This document shows, in pieces, positions 1-9,339 of a DNA stretch of 64,000 bases. The first letter of the stretch is position 1, and every line of letters begins with the position of its first letter. The DNA comes from Pediococcus acidilactici DSM 20284 (GTDB taxonomy: Bacteria > Bacillota > Bacilli > Lactobacillales > Lactobacillaceae), in NCBI RefSeq assembly GCF_000146325.1, contig NZ_GL397067.1:1556850-1620849 (forward strand), read 5' to 3'. Position numbers and translations under genes: made by a program. Under the pieces are notes generated by a model. It saw only the letters and a program-made list of their open reading frames with translations, did no database searches and was not told the DNA's origin.

Positions 1-287
1 GCGTTGTCGTATCAACGTTTATAACGTTTTTGACAACTATTTAAATATATCATCATGAGAATCAATTGTCAACAACTTTTTTTAAATTGTTTTATTTGAA
101 ATCTCACTAACTGGCGAAAAACACCAGCTCATACATCTTAACATTAAGCATCAAAATCTGTCAACAACTTTTTTTGAGTTGAGATTTTTTTAAATCGCTC
201 AACGCCTTGATGCACCCTTATCGAAGAGCACTTAAATATAGTATCAAGATTACTAAATCAGGTCAAGGCTTTTTTTAAAAAAAATAA
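1..287. other. AT-rich intergenic region with repeats
   Basis: No convincing gene is seen. The stretch is very AT-rich and holds a 17-base direct repeat, TGTCAACAACTTTTTTT, at 67-83 and 159-175. It also has TTGACAA at about 29-35 and TTGTCAA motifs in the opposite sense. It lies downstream of the minus-strand glycolipid operon, so it may be a spacer next to whatever lies left of the window. Confidence 0.5.
67..175. repeat. 17-base direct repeat pair
   Basis: TGTCAACAACTTTTTTT occurs at 67-83 and again at 159-175, 92 bases apart. Identity is exact over 17 bases. The function is unknown. Confidence 0.6.
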
Positions 288-310
288 AAAACGAGCTTAT
301 TCGCTCGTTT
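288..310 (-). terminator. Rho-independent terminator of the glycolipid operon
   Basis: The stem is ACGAGC (291-296) with GCTCGT (303-308), flanked by A and T runs on both sides. It overlaps the stop codon of the last gene of the minus-strand operon and could work in both directions. Confidence 0.75.
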
Positions 311-1304
311 TTTTAGGTACTATCCGATTAATCCGGTTTGGTTTTATTACCGTTGCAAACATTCCCGCAAACATTCCAAAATAGTAAGTGAGCAAACGCC
401 AAATTATCATGGCTAAAACCAGCTTGCTACTATTACCTACGAACTGGGCAAAGATAACACTAAAGCCATACTCCGCCCCTCCTGCGCCTCCAGGAATGGG
501 GAATAGCGAAATCACCATGAAGATCAGTACATGCAAGCACGTCACCATAATTAGATGCACGTGAGTCTTTCCTAATGCTAATAGGATGAAATATGGAATT
601 AGATAATAAAACAGTAGTTGCAAAAAGGTTAATAACGCTACCTTGGCTAATAACCGCCATTGCGACTTCATCCGTACGCTTTCTAAGTAGAAAGTGTCCA
701 CCTTTGCATCAATCGACGTCTTCCACCTTAAATAACGCTCCGGTTTAGTGAATCGTTTAATCGGAATAAAGATAAGGTCAAACATTTTCTTGGTAAAGTT
801 ATGCCAGTACATAATCATCAATAACCCGATAATTACTGCTAAGTGAATCAAAAAACCAAATAGCACAAACCAAGAAAGAAATTTAATCTTATCTTCCAAA
901 TACTGGAAGCCAATCAACAGACTAAAAATAAAGTTCAATACAACCATTGACTGAAAAACCACGAACTTCATTAATAGTACTGAACTAGCTCGGCCGCCTT
1001 CAATACCACTCTGCATTAAAGCCACTAACTGAGCTGGCTGTCCCCCGGAAGAAAAAGGAGTCAGTCCATTAAAGAGCTGCTCAATCAATGGAATTCGAAT
1101 TGCATCTTTCCAAGACAGTCGATCGCCGTTACTTTCCACCAATACTTTAGTTGCAACGGCTTCGAAGCCTAGATACAAGATAATACATAATAGGGCCACT
1201 AAAAGCCAGCCCACGTTTAGATTCAAAATATCATGCGAGACTTGGTGCAAATTAACCCCACGCAACGAATAGCCAAAAATTACCAATCCGGCCAAAATCA
1301 TCAC
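297..1304 (-). CDS. Flippase-like integral membrane protein (UPF0104/MprF N-terminal type)
   Basis: A protein of about 335 residues with many hydrophobic segments and the pattern of the lysylphosphatidylglycerol synthetase/flippase-like family (COG0392), including GLTPFSSGGQPAQ and FPIPGGAGGAEYG. It is the third gene of a unit with two GT4 enzymes for glycolipid anchors, so transport or handling of a glycolipid or lipoteichoic acid precursor is a fair inference. The start is unclear. The GTG at 1302-1304 lacks a good ribosome binding site. A strong GGGGGGA at 1341-1347 sits just upstream of in-frame ATT/ATT/ATC codons (1332-1340), and translation from there would give the family-like start M-T-R-K-N-K. 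No ATG, GTG or TTG lies between. Family assignment is firm, exact role is not. Confidence 0.8.
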   Translation of the reverse strand: MMILAGLVIFGYSLRGVNLHQVSHDILNLNVGWLLVALLCIILYLGFEAVATKVLVESNGDRLSWKDAIRIPLIEQLFNGLTPFSSGGQPAQLVALMQSGIEGGRASSVLLMKFVVFQSMVVLNFIFSLLIGFQYLEDKIKFLSWFVLFGFLIHLAVIIGLLMIMYWHNFTKKMFDLIFIPIKRFTKPERYLRWKTSIDAKVDTFYLESVRMKSQWRLLAKVALLTFLQLLFYYLIPYFILLALGKTHVHLIMVTCLHVLIFMVISLFPIPGGAGGAEYGFSVIFAQFVGNSSKLVLAMIIWRLLTYYFGMFAGMFATVIKPNRINRIVPKKTSE

Positions 1305-1346
1305 GACAAGGACAATCTTGTTTTTCCTTGTAATAATGATTCCCCC

Positions 1347-2363
1347 CTATTTAAGCAAAGATGAATAATAATTTAGCCAAATCTCTGCTAAATGATCTTC
1401 TGAATATTCTGCCGAAGCTTGGTCTGCACGCTGCTGATAATCCCTCAGTTGTGCCGGATTTTTGACTAACGCACTCAATTTTTGATCCATTTCAGCGTAA
1501 TTGTCCGCCGCAATGTAATAGCCCTTAATAATTGAATGATACAAGTCTAAATCACGTAACATCACCGGGGTTCCGCAACTGAAGGCCTCGAGAACCGACA
1601 TCGGAAACAGTTCATTATAAGAAGGCAATAAAAATAAGTCCGCGGCATTATAGTATTCCACTAACTTATTCCGGTCCACAATTCCAGTAAATTTTAAGTT
1701 TGCTGGAGGATTATCAACCACCTTTTTTAAATCAGCATACCCATCCGTTAACCTACCAAACGAAAATCCGCCTGCCCAGATAAAATACATCTCTGGGTGT
1801 TGTTGAGCAAGCTTGATAAAATCCTTTACGCCTTTTCGTTCTTGCACCTGACCAATTCCTAAAATGGTAAACCGGTCTTGCACACCCAGTTGTTCCCTAA
1901 CTTGGCGGCGTTGTTCGGCATCGTACTGGTAAAACTCGTCCTTCCGAACAAAATTAGGTATGTAAGTAATAATTTCCCGTTTAATTCCGTACTTAACTAA
2001 TTGATCAATAAAAGTTGGGTTCACTACTACAATCTGATCCATTCGTTTATAGAACGCGATAATGTACTTATAGAATAACCAACGAAAGGGTTGTGGAATC
2101 TTAAGACTCCCCTCGATAGTTTCTGGGAGAAAATGAACGTACCCCACCTTTACGCCCCGCTTTTTAGTAAAAGTGGACACAAAAAATTGGGGATCAATTG
2201 TATGATAATGACTGATATCCGCTTGCGTATAACGATTAATTGATAAATCAATTTCTTTAGGAAAATGCGTCTTCAGCAAACGAATCAATTCTTCATACGC
2301 ACTACCAACTCCTTGTCCCTTAACCTTACTGGCGGACGAAAACATGTTCACCTTAATTGGCAT
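1347..2363 (-). CDS. lafB: GT4 glycosyltransferase, second step of LTA glycolipid anchor (LafB-like)
   Basis: A 338-residue GT-B fold glycosyltransferase of family GT4. The C-terminal half carries the nucleotide-sugar motif ELFPMSVLE followed by AFSCGTPV (E-x7-E), and the central part has ILGIGQVQERKG. Length and the order next to a LafA-like enzyme match the lactobacillus/listeria enzyme that adds the second sugar to monoglucosyl-diacylglycerol, the anchor of lipoteichoic acid. It acts at the inner face of the membrane. ATG start at 2361-2363. Its stop is followed within a few bases by the flippase-like gene, so the genes are probably coupled. Whether galactose or glucose is transferred cannot be read from the sequence. 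Confidence 0.8.
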   Translation of the reverse strand: MPIKVNMFSSASKVKGQGVGSAYEELIRLLKTHFPKEIDLSINRYTQADISHYHTIDPQFFVSTFTKKRGVKVGYVHFLPETIEGSLKIPQPFRWLFYKYIIAFYKRMDQIVVVNPTFIDQLVKYGIKREIITYIPNFVRKDEFYQYDAEQRRQVREQLGVQDRFTILGIGQVQERKGVKDFIKLAQQHPEMYFIWAGGFSFGRLTDGYADLKKVVDNPPANLKFTGIVDRNKLVEYYNAADLFLLPSYNELFPMSVLEAFSCGTPVMLRDLDLYHSIIKGYYIAADNYAEMDQKLSALVKNPAQLRDYQQRADQASAEYSEDHLAEIWLNYYSSLLK

Positions 2364-2393
2364 AACCTAACTAACCCCTAACGTTAAACAAAA

Positions 2394-3581
2394 TTATTCC
2401 AGTTCAGACTCTTTCTTTGAGCCATGTTCCAAATCGGCATGAGCGCTGATTGCACTATTATAGTAATCTACAATCCGCTTTCCAAAATAATCCGCGGAAA
2501 TTTCATAGAGCTTCTTTTCCCGAGGACGTGGATCATTAAATTCATCCGGATGTTCAATATACCGCTTAATTGCTTGCACGAGCTGCCCTTCGGTATCAAA
2601 AACCTTCCCTAACGAAGGATCATCTAGCAACTCGTCCGTATACGGCCCTGATTTGGCCACCACTTTTAAATGCGAAGCCATCGCTTCAATATACGTTAAC
2701 CCCTGCGATTCCGAATCAGAAGCCGAAACAAATAGGTCGGCCGCTTGATAATAACGGTAAACTTGATCATTATTAATTTCGCCTGTAAATTTAACGTGCT
2801 TTTCCAAACCTAAATCATGAACCTGGTTTTCCAGGCTAGTCCGCGCAGGACCATCCCCCACTATCAACAACTGGGCATCCGGAACCTCTTTTAAGATTGC
2901 GGGGAAGCAATCAATCACTTCTTGGATATTCTTTTCGTACGCCAAGCGACTTAAGGATAGCAAAACTGGTGTCTTTGCATCATATCCTAATGCTTCACGG
3001 CATTGTTGGGGATTGCTATCTTTTTGGTACTGTTCCAAGTTAACCCCCGTTGGAATGATGCGCGTGGGAACTTGAATCCCGTAACGTTGAATTGTTCGCT
3101 GCACCCGTTCACTTGGAGCAACAATCCCGTCAATGTGATAACAAAACGCCCGCGTCATCTGCTTAACGTGGTACGGCTTGAGTAATTTCCCGTTGGCTAC
3201 ATAGTGTAAATAATCCTCATACATCGTGTGGTACGTATGGATTACCGGAATTTTTAAAGCTTTAGCAACAAACTTTCCCATCCAACCTAAGGAAAACTCC
3301 GTCTGGGTGTGGACAATATCAAGGTTAAGTTCCTTAGCAATCTGAGTAGCACGAATAAACCCACTGATTGCAATTCGACGGTCGGTAAATGATACAAACG
3401 GAATGCTAGTAAAACGAAATACGTTCCGTTCATAGACGTTTGTATCAACTTTCGGATCCGTCGTCGTGAAAATATAAACTTGATGCCCCTGTTTTTCTAA
3501 CTGATCACGCAGCGTTTTAATTGACGTTGCTACCCCACTAACTTGTGGAAAATAGGTGTCAGTAAACAGTCCAATATTCAC
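2394..3581 (-). CDS. lafA: GT4 1,2-diacylglycerol 3-glucosyltransferase (LafA-like)
   Basis: A 395-residue GT4 enzyme starting NIGLFTDTYFPQVSGVA, the usual N-terminus of diacylglycerol glucosyltransferases. The C-terminal domain has LLIVGDGP and the E-x7-E motif ESQGLTYIE. It should transfer glucose from UDP-glucose to diacylglycerol, making the first glycolipid for lipoteichoic acid anchoring. The start is a GTG at 3579-3581 with GGGAG 8 bases upstream. It is first in a three-gene minus-strand operon (lafA, lafB, flippase-like), with a good sigma-A promoter at 3623-3651. The family is clear; sugar specificity is inferred from the family and context. Confidence 0.85.
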   Translation of the reverse strand: MNIGLFTDTYFPQVSGVATSIKTLRDQLEKQGHQVYIFTTTDPKVDTNVYERNVFRFTSIPFVSFTDRRIAISGFIRATQIAKELNLDIVHTQTEFSLGWMGKFVAKALKIPVIHTYHTMYEDYLHYVANGKLLKPYHVKQMTRAFCYHIDGIVAPSERVQRTIQRYGIQVPTRIIPTGVNLEQYQKDSNPQQCREALGYDAKTPVLLSLSRLAYEKNIQEVIDCFPAILKEVPDAQLLIVGDGPARTSLENQVHDLGLEKHVKFTGEINNDQVYRYYQAADLFVSASDSESQGLTYIEAMASHLKVVAKSGPYTDELLDDPSLGKVFDTEGQLVQAIKRYIEHPDEFNDPRPREKKLYEISADYFGKRIVDYYNSAISAHADLEHGSKKESELE

Positions 3582-3622
3582 AGCGAATCTCCCTCTTTGT
3601 CCTAATTAAACTACTTTCTCTA

Positions 3623-3651
3623 ATTATATTGGTTTAAAATGCGATATGCAA
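3623..3651 (-). promoter_or_regulatory. Promoter of lafA operon
   Basis: On the minus strand TTGCAT (3646-3651) and TATAAT (3623-3628) are separated by 17 bases, just upstream of the lafA start. The -10 is a perfect consensus. Confidence 0.7.
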
Positions 3652-3666
3652 ACAGCTGCCTCTACC

Positions 3667-4440
3667 TTATAAAAAACGTAAAACTAGTTGGTTGAATTGG
3701 GCAGGCTCTTCTGCCATCGGAATGTGGCCAACGTTTGACATTACCTCCACTTGAATACGGGAATTGAGCTGTTTAAGTGCATCCCCCATCTGGGGATTAA
3801 AAAACGGACTCTTTTCCCCTAAGATAAACAATACTGGTTTTGTGGCTGCTCGCAAAACCGGACGCCAATCCTTTCTCGCGTGTCCCTTCACTAAAGAACG
3901 GTTTTTAGGCTGTGAAAAAGGATATTTAGAATCAATGGCCTTAGAATTCTTGTAAACGTACCCCTCAATTCGACGGTAAGCTGGCCGTAAAATAGGCTCG
4001 CTCATCAGTTGTTCAAAGTTAGCTTCGTTTAAATTTTTAAAGCCGTAATGCCATTGATCATCGTTCATCATTCTAGGCGATTGATCAACGAAAATAGCCT
4101 TGCTAACAAAATCCCAGCCCCGAATCGATAAAATATTCCATAAAACAGCGGCCCCCATTGAATTGCCAATTCCAATCGGTTCTTTAATCTCTAACGCATC
4201 CACTAATTGAAGTACTTCGTCAGCCAAATCGCCAATCTTCAAATCATAGTCAACCCGGTCCGAACGACCATGGTTAAGGTAGTCCAACCGGATCACCCGG
4301 TAACCATGTTGTAAGAAGAAGTTAACTTGGCCTGACCAAATTTCCGTATTTCCGCCAAAACCCGTTAAAAACAGGATGGGGATCCCTTCTCCCTGGTCTT
4401 CGTAATAGATGGTTTCTCCAGTTTTTAGTATAAATTCCAT
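3667..4440 (-). CDS. Alpha/beta hydrolase
   Basis: About 257 residues with an alpha/beta-hydrolase fold. The nucleophile elbow is GNSMG, an oxyanion-type motif FLTGFGG lies near the N-terminus, the acid is likely in ILGEKSPFF, and the catalytic His is in NVGHIPMAEEP. The substrate is unknown. The start is placed at 4440 (MEFILKTGE) because AAGGAGCG lies just upstream at 4444-4452; the longer open frame to 4488 runs through the terminator of the pts operon. It is a separate cytoplasmic enzyme without an obvious partner. Confidence 0.8.
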   Translation of the reverse strand: MEFILKTGETIYYEDQGEGIPILFLTGFGGNTEIWSGQVNFFLQHGYRVIRLDYLNHGRSDRVDYDLKIGDLADEVLQLVDALEIKEPIGIGNSMGAAVLWNILSIRGWDFVSKAIFVDQSPRMMNDDQWHYGFKNLNEANFEQLMSEPILRPAYRRIEGYVYKNSKAIDSKYPFSQPKNRSLVKGHARKDWRPVLRAATKPVLFILGEKSPFFNPQMGDALKQLNSRIQVEVMSNVGHIPMAEEPAQFNQLVLRFL

Positions 4441-4460
4441 ACGTCGCTCCTTATATAAAA

Positions 4461-4496
4461 CAAAAAGGAACCGCGACCCAATGGTCAACGGTTCCC
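4461..4496 (-). terminator. Terminator after ptsHI
   Basis: On the minus strand GGAACCG pairs with CGGTTCC across a loop of about 15 bases, followed by TTTTTG. It lies directly after the ptsI stop and before the hydrolase start. Confidence 0.75.
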
Positions 4497-4512
4497 AGTT
4501 AACTTATTCAGC

Positions 4513-6237
4513 TTACTTGTTATTAACAGTTTCTTCAACTAACTTAATTACATCTTTGTTAGTTTCCGCTTCTGTGATAGCCTTTTCAGCTAACTTCTTC
4601 ATATCGTCCGTGCTTAGCTTCTTCATCAATGAGCGAGTCTTCAAAATTGAAGTAGCACTCATTGAGAATTCATCCAAACCAAGACCCATTAGAATTGGTA
4701 CAGCGATTTGATCGCCAGCCATTTCACCACACATCCCGGTCCACTTGCCTTCCGCATGGGAAGCATCGATCGTTTGCTTAATCAAACGAAGCAGTGATGG
4801 GTTGTATGGTTGATAAAGATATGAAACCTTTTCGTTACCACGGTCTGCAGCAAATGAGTATTGAATCAAATCATTTGTACCGATACTGAAGAAATCAACA
4901 TACTTAGCGAGCTTATCAGCGATCATTGCAGCTGCTGGGATTTCCATCATCATCCCGACTTGGATTTCACCAACCTTAGTACCTGCATCGATCATCTTTT
5001 GACGCTCGTCGTCGTAAATTGCCCGAGCCTTCTTGAATTCAGCTACCGTAGCAATCATTGGGAACATAATTGCTAGCTTACCGTATGCTGAAGCACGAAG
5101 AAGCGCCCGTAATTGGGTCCGGAACAAATCCGTGCGGTCTAAACTAATCCGGATTGCCCGGTAGCCTAAGAACGGATTCATTTCTTCAGGTAATGGTAAG
5201 TAAGGAAGGTCCTTATCTCCACCAATATCCATAGTCCGAACTACAACTTGCTTACCGTTCATTCCTTCAACAACTTTTTTGTAAGCTTCAAATTGTTGAT
5301 CTTCAGAAGGTAATTCAGAAGCATTCATGTACAAGAATTCAGAACGGAATAAACCAACTGCTTCACCGCCGTTATCCAGAACACCTTGTAAGTCATCTGG
5401 AGTACCAATGTTAGCAGCTAAGTCAAAGTGTACACCGTCTTTAGAAACGGTCCGTTCATTCTTTAACTTTTCCCATTCAGCTTTTTGAGCTTTGAAATCT
5501 GCACTCTTTTGTTCATATTCTTTGATTTCATCATCAGAAGGATTGATTAGCGCATCCCCAGTTAAACCATCGACAATCATCATATCGCCTTGCTTAACGC
5601 TAGTAGTAGCCTTTTCAGAACCCACTACCGCAGGAATTTCCAAGGTCCGCGACATAATGGCTGAATGTGAAGTCCGTCCACCAATATCAGTGATAAAACC
5701 TTTAACGTAACGACGATCCAATTGGGCCGTGTCACTAGGTGTTAAATCATGAGCAACAATGATGACTTCGGAGTCGATCAAAGCTGGATTTGGCAATTCA
5801 ACACCAAGTAAGTGACTCATCAACCGTTTAGTAACGTCACGAATATCTGCAGCCCGTTCTTGCATGTAAGCATTGTCGGTCATTGCTTCAAACATCGCGA
5901 TGAAGTTGTCAGTCACTTCTTTTGTAGCTTCTTCAGCGTTGATGGTATCATTTTTGATCTTATCTTCAATGTTACCAATCAACTCTGGATCTGAAAGAAT
6001 CGTTAGATGAGCTTCAAAAACTTCTGCTTCTTCAGCTCCAAGATTTTCAGCAGCTTTAGCTTTAATAAGGGTTAGTTCCTTTTTAGACTGTTCTAAAGCA
6101 TCATGGAGACGATTAATTTCAGCATCGACATCCGTAATAGTCTTCTTTTCGAAAGAAAGATCGGGATCCACCATTAAGTAAGCTTTAGCGATGGCAATTC
6201 CATCACTAGCTGCTATACCCTTTAATGTCCCAGTCAT
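4513..6237 (-). CDS. ptsI: PTS enzyme I, phosphoenolpyruvate-protein phosphotransferase
   Basis: A 574-residue enzyme I, the full family length. It takes phosphate from phosphoenolpyruvate and passes it to HPr, driving all PTS sugar uptake including the two sugar PTS loci in this window. The phosphohistidine is His191 in [12 protein letters not shown]. The C-terminal PEP-binding barrel carries [25 protein letters not shown] and the active Cys in [10 protein letters not shown]. The ATG (6235-6237) overlaps the ptsH stop by one base (TAATG), so the two are translationally coupled. Identification is certain. Confidence 0.97.
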   Translation of the reverse strand: MTGTLKGIAASDGIAIAKAYLMVDPDLSFEKKTITDVDAEINRLHDALEQSKKELTLIKAKAAENLGAEEAEVFEAHLTILSDPELIGNIEDKIKNDTINAEEATKEVTDNFIAMFEAMTDNAYMQERAADIRDVTKRLMSHLLGVELPNPALIDSEVIIVAHDLTPSDTAQLDRRYVKGFITDIGGRTSHSAIMSRTLEIPAVVGSEKATTSVKQGDMMIVDGLTGDALINPSDDEIKEYEQKSADFKAQKAEWEKLKNERTVSKDGVHFDLAANIGTPDDLQGVLDNGGEAVGLFRSEFLYMNASELPSEDQQFEAYKKVVEGMNGKQVVVRTMDIGGDKDLPYLPLPEEMNPFLGYRAIRISLDRTDLFRTQLRALLRASAYGKLAIMFPMIATVAEFKKARAIYDDERQKMIDAGTKVGEIQVGMMMEIPAAAMIADKLAKYVDFFSIGTNDLIQYSFAADRGNEKVSYLYQPYNPSLLRLIKQTIDASHAEGKWTGMCGEMAGDQIAVPILMGLGLDEFSMSATSILKTRSLMKKLSTDDMKKLAEKAITEAETNKDVIKLVEETVNNK

Positions 6238-6503
6238 TATTCGGAAAGTCCTTCTTTCTTCATTGTGTCTTCAAGTGCAGCGATTGCGTCAGCTTCGTCG
6301 TCACCGTCAGCAGAGATTGTAACGTCTGCGCCTTGGCCAACACCAAGTGACATTACACCCATGATTGACTTCAAGTTAACAGACTTGTCCTTGTATGTTA
6401 ATTGAATGTCTGAGTTGAACTTGCTTGCTGCTTGTACCAACAATGTTGCTGGACGAGCATGAATACCTGTTTCTGCAATTACATGAAAGTCGCGTTTTTC
6501 CAT
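6237..6503 (-). CDS. ptsH: PTS phosphocarrier protein HPr
   Basis: An 88-residue HPr. The phosphoryl-accepting His15 is in ETGIHARPA and the regulatory Ser46 is in [11 protein letters not shown], the site used by HPr kinase for CcpA-dependent catabolite control in Firmicutes. It carries phosphate from enzyme I to sugar-specific IIA proteins. RBS AGGAGAG lies upstream of the ATG at 6501-6503. It is first in the ptsHI operon. Confidence 0.97.
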   Translation of the reverse strand: MEKRDFHVIAETGIHARPATLLVQAASKFNSDIQLTYKDKSVNLKSIMGVMSLGVGQGADVTISADGDDEADAIAALEDTMKKEGLSE

Positions 6504-6587
6504 AATATATTTCTCTCCTTAGTAACACTAAATTTTGCTATAAATGAAGTTGCTTGTCGCGTCATCCATTTACAAGCCTTTGACAAG

Positions 6588-6616
6588 ATAATATCAATTT
6601 ACGAGCCTTAAAGCAA
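6588..6616 (-). promoter_or_regulatory. Promoter of ptsHI
   Basis: On the minus strand TTGCTT (6611-6616) and TATTAT (6588-6593) have 17-base spacing. Two copies of a 15-base motif GGCTYGTAAATKGAT lie at 6593-6607 (in the spacer) and 6564-6578 (about 10 to 25 bases past the -10), 29 bases apart. Confidence 0.6.
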
Positions 6617-6645
6617 GCCCTTACATAAAACAAAAATCAACTGCC

Positions 6646-6834
6646 TTATTGTTTTTTGTTATTCTCGTAACGGTAAGTAATTGTTCCGCCACGTTGGGCT
6701 TCACCGATTAACTGCTTGCGTTCCGGAAAATCCATAAAAACCGGTTGGAATTCTTGGAACTCTTCGGCTGTGATCGTTAGCTCATCGAGTACCCCATCTT
6801 TTAAATCATTTAAAAGCTTCAAATAATCACGCAT
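6646..6834 (-). CDS. Hypothetical 62-residue protein
   Basis: A small acidic protein (MRDYLKLLNDLKDGVLDELTI...) I cannot assign to a family. The ATG at 6832-6834 has GAGGTG 6 bases upstream, so it is likely translated. It is predicted to be soluble and largely helical, with no signal peptide. It lies between ptsH and the divergent clpE and is separately transcribed or reads into the ptsHI promoter region. The amino acid pattern is protein-like rather than a shadow of another gene. Confidence 0.65.
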   Translation of the reverse strand: MRDYLKLLNDLKDGVLDELTITAEEFQEFQPVFMDFPERKQLIGEAQRGGTITYRYENNKKQ

Positions 6835-6933
6835 TTTAACACCTCATTTAGCTTATTTATTCTATACCTTTATACTAATTTTTACAATACTGGCGCCTCC
6901 ACAATACCTTTTTCCAATTTTGAATCAAACTCC

Positions 6934-6961
6934 TTGCACAATTTAAAAGAGCGTGTATAAT
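6934..6961 (+). promoter_or_regulatory. Promoter of clpE
   Basis: TTGCAC (6934-6939) and TATAAT (6956-6961) with a 16-base spacer. The predicted start of transcription falls at the CtsR site. Confidence 0.75.
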
Positions 6962-6969
6962 TTAGTTAT

Positions 6970-6986
6970 GGTCAATATTGGTCAAA
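6970..6986 (+). promoter_or_regulatory. CtsR operator
   Basis: GGTCAAT then three bases then GGTCAAA, close to the CtsR tandem heptad consensus (RGTCAAA-NNN-RGTCAAA). It overlaps the predicted transcription start of clpE, so CtsR repression relieved by heat or protein stress is expected. No ctsR gene is in the window. Confidence 0.8.
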
Positions 6987-7049
6987 CATTTTTTGACGTA
7001 ATGGCTGATTAGTTTCTTTCATAACTTCATTATAGAAGGGAGACAGCAC

Positions 7050-9257
7050 ATGCTTTGTCAAAATTGTCATAAGAACGAAGCAACCATTCATTTATATACT
7101 AACGTGAATGGTCGAAGGACAGAGGTTAACCTTTGTCAAAATTGCTATCAACTTTTGAAGAACCAACAACTTAATAACAATAATGGAAATGGAGGTGCGC
7201 GTATGGCACAAGATCCATTTGGATTTGGTAACTTAGACGACATTTTCCGTGCAATGCAAGGTGGCAACGTAAGTCGTCCGGAAGATATGTACGGACAACA
7301 AGTTCCCCCTACTCAAGTAGGCCGCGGCGGTGGAAATAACCCCAACGGCGGTAACGGAAGCCCTCTTCTAGGCCAATACGGTTTAAACTTAACAGATTTA
7401 GCAAAACAAGGAAAGATCGACCCCGTGATCGGTCGTGATAAAGAAATTGAACGCGTTATTGAAATTTTGAATCGACGGACCAAGAACAACCCGGTTTTAA
7501 TCGGTGAAGCTGGAGTTGGTAAAACTGCGGTAGTTGAAGGTCTGGCACAACGGATTGTGGAAGGCTCAGTACCACAAAAATTATTGAATAAACAAATTAT
7601 TCGTTTGGACGTCGTTTCATTAGTTCAAGGTACCGGAATTCGTGGTCAATTCGAACAACGGATGCAGGAATTAATGAAGGAAGTTCAAAATAATCCGGAC
7701 TTAATCGTCTTCATTGACGAAATTCACGAAATTGTGGGTGCCGGAAATGCGGAAGGCGGCATGGACGCCGGAAACGTTTTAAAGCCTGCCCTTGCACGGG
7801 GTGACTTCCAACTAGTCGGGGCCACCACTTTGAAAGAGTTCCGGGACATTGAAAAGGATGCGGCGCTTGCTCGCCGGTTGCAACCCGTTCAAGTCGACGA
7901 ACCTAGTGAAGAAGAAGCAATCAAGATTTTGAAAGGTATCCAAAAGAAGTACGAAGATTACCACCACGTTCACTACACTGACGACGCGATCGTGGCGGCG
8001 GTTAAGTTGTCCAAGCGGTATATTCAAGACCGGTACTTGCCAGATAAGGCAATCGACCTTCTTGATGAAGCCGGTTCAAAGAAGAACTTAACCATCAACG
8101 TAGCGGATCCGGAAACCATTCAAAAGAAGATTGACGAAGCCGAAGCTGAAAAGAAGAAGGCTCTGGAATCGGAAGACTACGAAAAAGCAGCCTACTACCG
8201 TGACCAAGTTTCTAAGTTAGAAAAGAACAAGGATGGCGCAACTAATAAGGAAGATGAACCAACCATTACCGCAGAGGATATGGAAAAGATCATCGAATCA
8301 AAGACGGACATTCCGGTCGGCGACTTGCAAAAACAAGAGCAAGAACAGTTGCAAAACCTTGCTAGCAACTTAAAAGCGCACGTTATTGGTCAAGACGAAG
8401 CGGTTGATAAGATTTCCCGGGCAATCCGGCGGAACCGGATCGGACTTAACGGAACTGGACGGCCAATTGGTTCGTTCCTCTTCGTTGGCCCTACCGGAGT
8501 TGGTAAGACTGAATTGGCTAAACAATTAGCTGATCAACTCTTTGGTTCCAAAGATGCCATGATTCGTTTTGACATGAGTGAATATATGGAGCCACATTCA
8601 ATATCTAAATTGATCGGTTCGCCTCCAGGGTACGTGGGCTACGAAGAAGCTGGCCAATTAACCGAACAAGTTCGGCGGCATCCTTACAGCTTGATTTTGC
8701 TTGATGAAGTAGAAAAAGCTCATCCAGACGTGATGCACATGTTCTTACAAATTCTTGACGACGGTCGTTTGACTGATTCACAAGGTCGGACGGTCAGCTT
8801 CAAGGATACGATCATCATCATGACTTCTAATGCTGGATCAGGCGACGTTGAAGCCGACGTTGGTTTCGGTGCGGCAATGCAAGGTAAGACCCATTCCGTA
8901 CTCGACAAACTTGGCAACTACTTCAAGCCTGAATTCCTTAACCGGTTTGACGACATCGTTGAATTCCACGCGTTGACTAAGGATAACCTAATGCAAATCG
9001 TGGACTTGATGATTGCCGACGTTAACAAGATGCTAGCAACCCAAGGCTTGCACGTGAACGTTACCAAACCAGTGGAAGAACGCCTTGTCGAACTTGGATA
9101 CGATCCTAAGATGGGGGCTCGGCCATTGCGGCGGGTCATCCAAGAGCAAATTGAAGATCGGATCGCGGACTTCTACCTCGATCACCCAAGTGAAAAACAA
9201 TTAATTGCTCGCATCAAGGACGACAAGATTGAAGTTGCCCCTGACGACAAAAAATAA
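7050..9257 (+). CDS. clpE: ATP-dependent Clp protease ATP-binding subunit ClpE
   Basis: A 735-residue Hsp100 unfoldase that feeds proteins to ClpP. The N-terminal zinc finger (CQNC near residue 3 and CQNC near residue 28) is the hallmark of ClpE. Two AAA modules follow, with Walker A motifs GEAGVGKT (about 152) and GPTGVGKT (about 480), the latter followed by Walker [13 protein letters not shown]. Between them is a UVR-type helix ([20 protein letters not shown]). RBS GGGAG precedes the ATG at 7050. Transcription alone from a promoter with a CtsR box shows that it belongs to the class III stress regulon. Identification is firm. Confidence 0.96.
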   Translation: MLCQNCHKNEATIHLYTNVNGRRTEVNLCQNCYQLLKNQQLNNNNGNGGARMAQDPFGFGNLDDIFRAMQGGNVSRPEDMYGQQVPPTQVGRGGGNNPNGGNGSPLLGQYGLNLTDLAKQGKIDPVIGRDKEIERVIEILNRRTKNNPVLIGEAGVGKTAVVEGLAQRIVEGSVPQKLLNKQIIRLDVVSLVQGTGIRGQFEQRMQELMKEVQNNPDLIVFIDEIHEIVGAGNAEGGMDAGNVLKPALARGDFQLVGATTLKEFRDIEKDAALARRLQPVQVDEPSEEEAIKILKGIQKKYEDYHHVHYTDDAIVAAVKLSKRYIQDRYLPDKAIDLLDEAGSKKNLTINVADPETIQKKIDEAEAEKKKALESEDYEKAAYYRDQVSKLEKNKDGATNKEDEPTITAEDMEKIIESKTDIPVGDLQKQEQEQLQNLASNLKAHVIGQDEAVDKISRAIRRNRIGLNGTGRPIGSFLFVGPTGVGKTELAKQLADQLFGSKDAMIRFDMSEYMEPHSISKLIGSPPGYVGYEEAGQLTEQVRRHPYSLILLDEVEKAHPDVMHMFLQILDDGRLTDSQGRTVSFKDTIIIMTSNAGSGDVEADVGFGAAMQGKTHSVLDKLGNYFKPEFLNRFDDIVEFHALTKDNLMQIVDLMIADVNKMLATQGLHVNVTKPVEERLVELGYDPKMGARPLRRVIQEQIEDRIADFYLDHPSEKQLIARIKDDKIEVAPDDKK

Positions 9258-9282
9258 TTTCTGATTAGTTTCTTTTAAAAAT

Positions 9283-9323
9283 GGGACCAGGATTTCATTG
9301 CTGAAATTCTGGCCCCTTTTTTT
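9283..9323 (+). terminator. Terminator after clpE
   Basis: A stem of about 15 pairs, GGGACCAGGATTTCA with TGAAATTCTGGCCCC, followed by TTTTTTT. It lies 25 bases after the clpE stop. Confidence 0.85.
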
Positions 9324-9339
9324 GTTCTGTTTGGTGGGC

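Noticed and set aside
6646-6834. CtsR or other known stress regulator next to clpE
   Set aside because: The 62-residue protein has no recognisable DNA-binding motif and is divergent from clpE; no basis for a regulator call.
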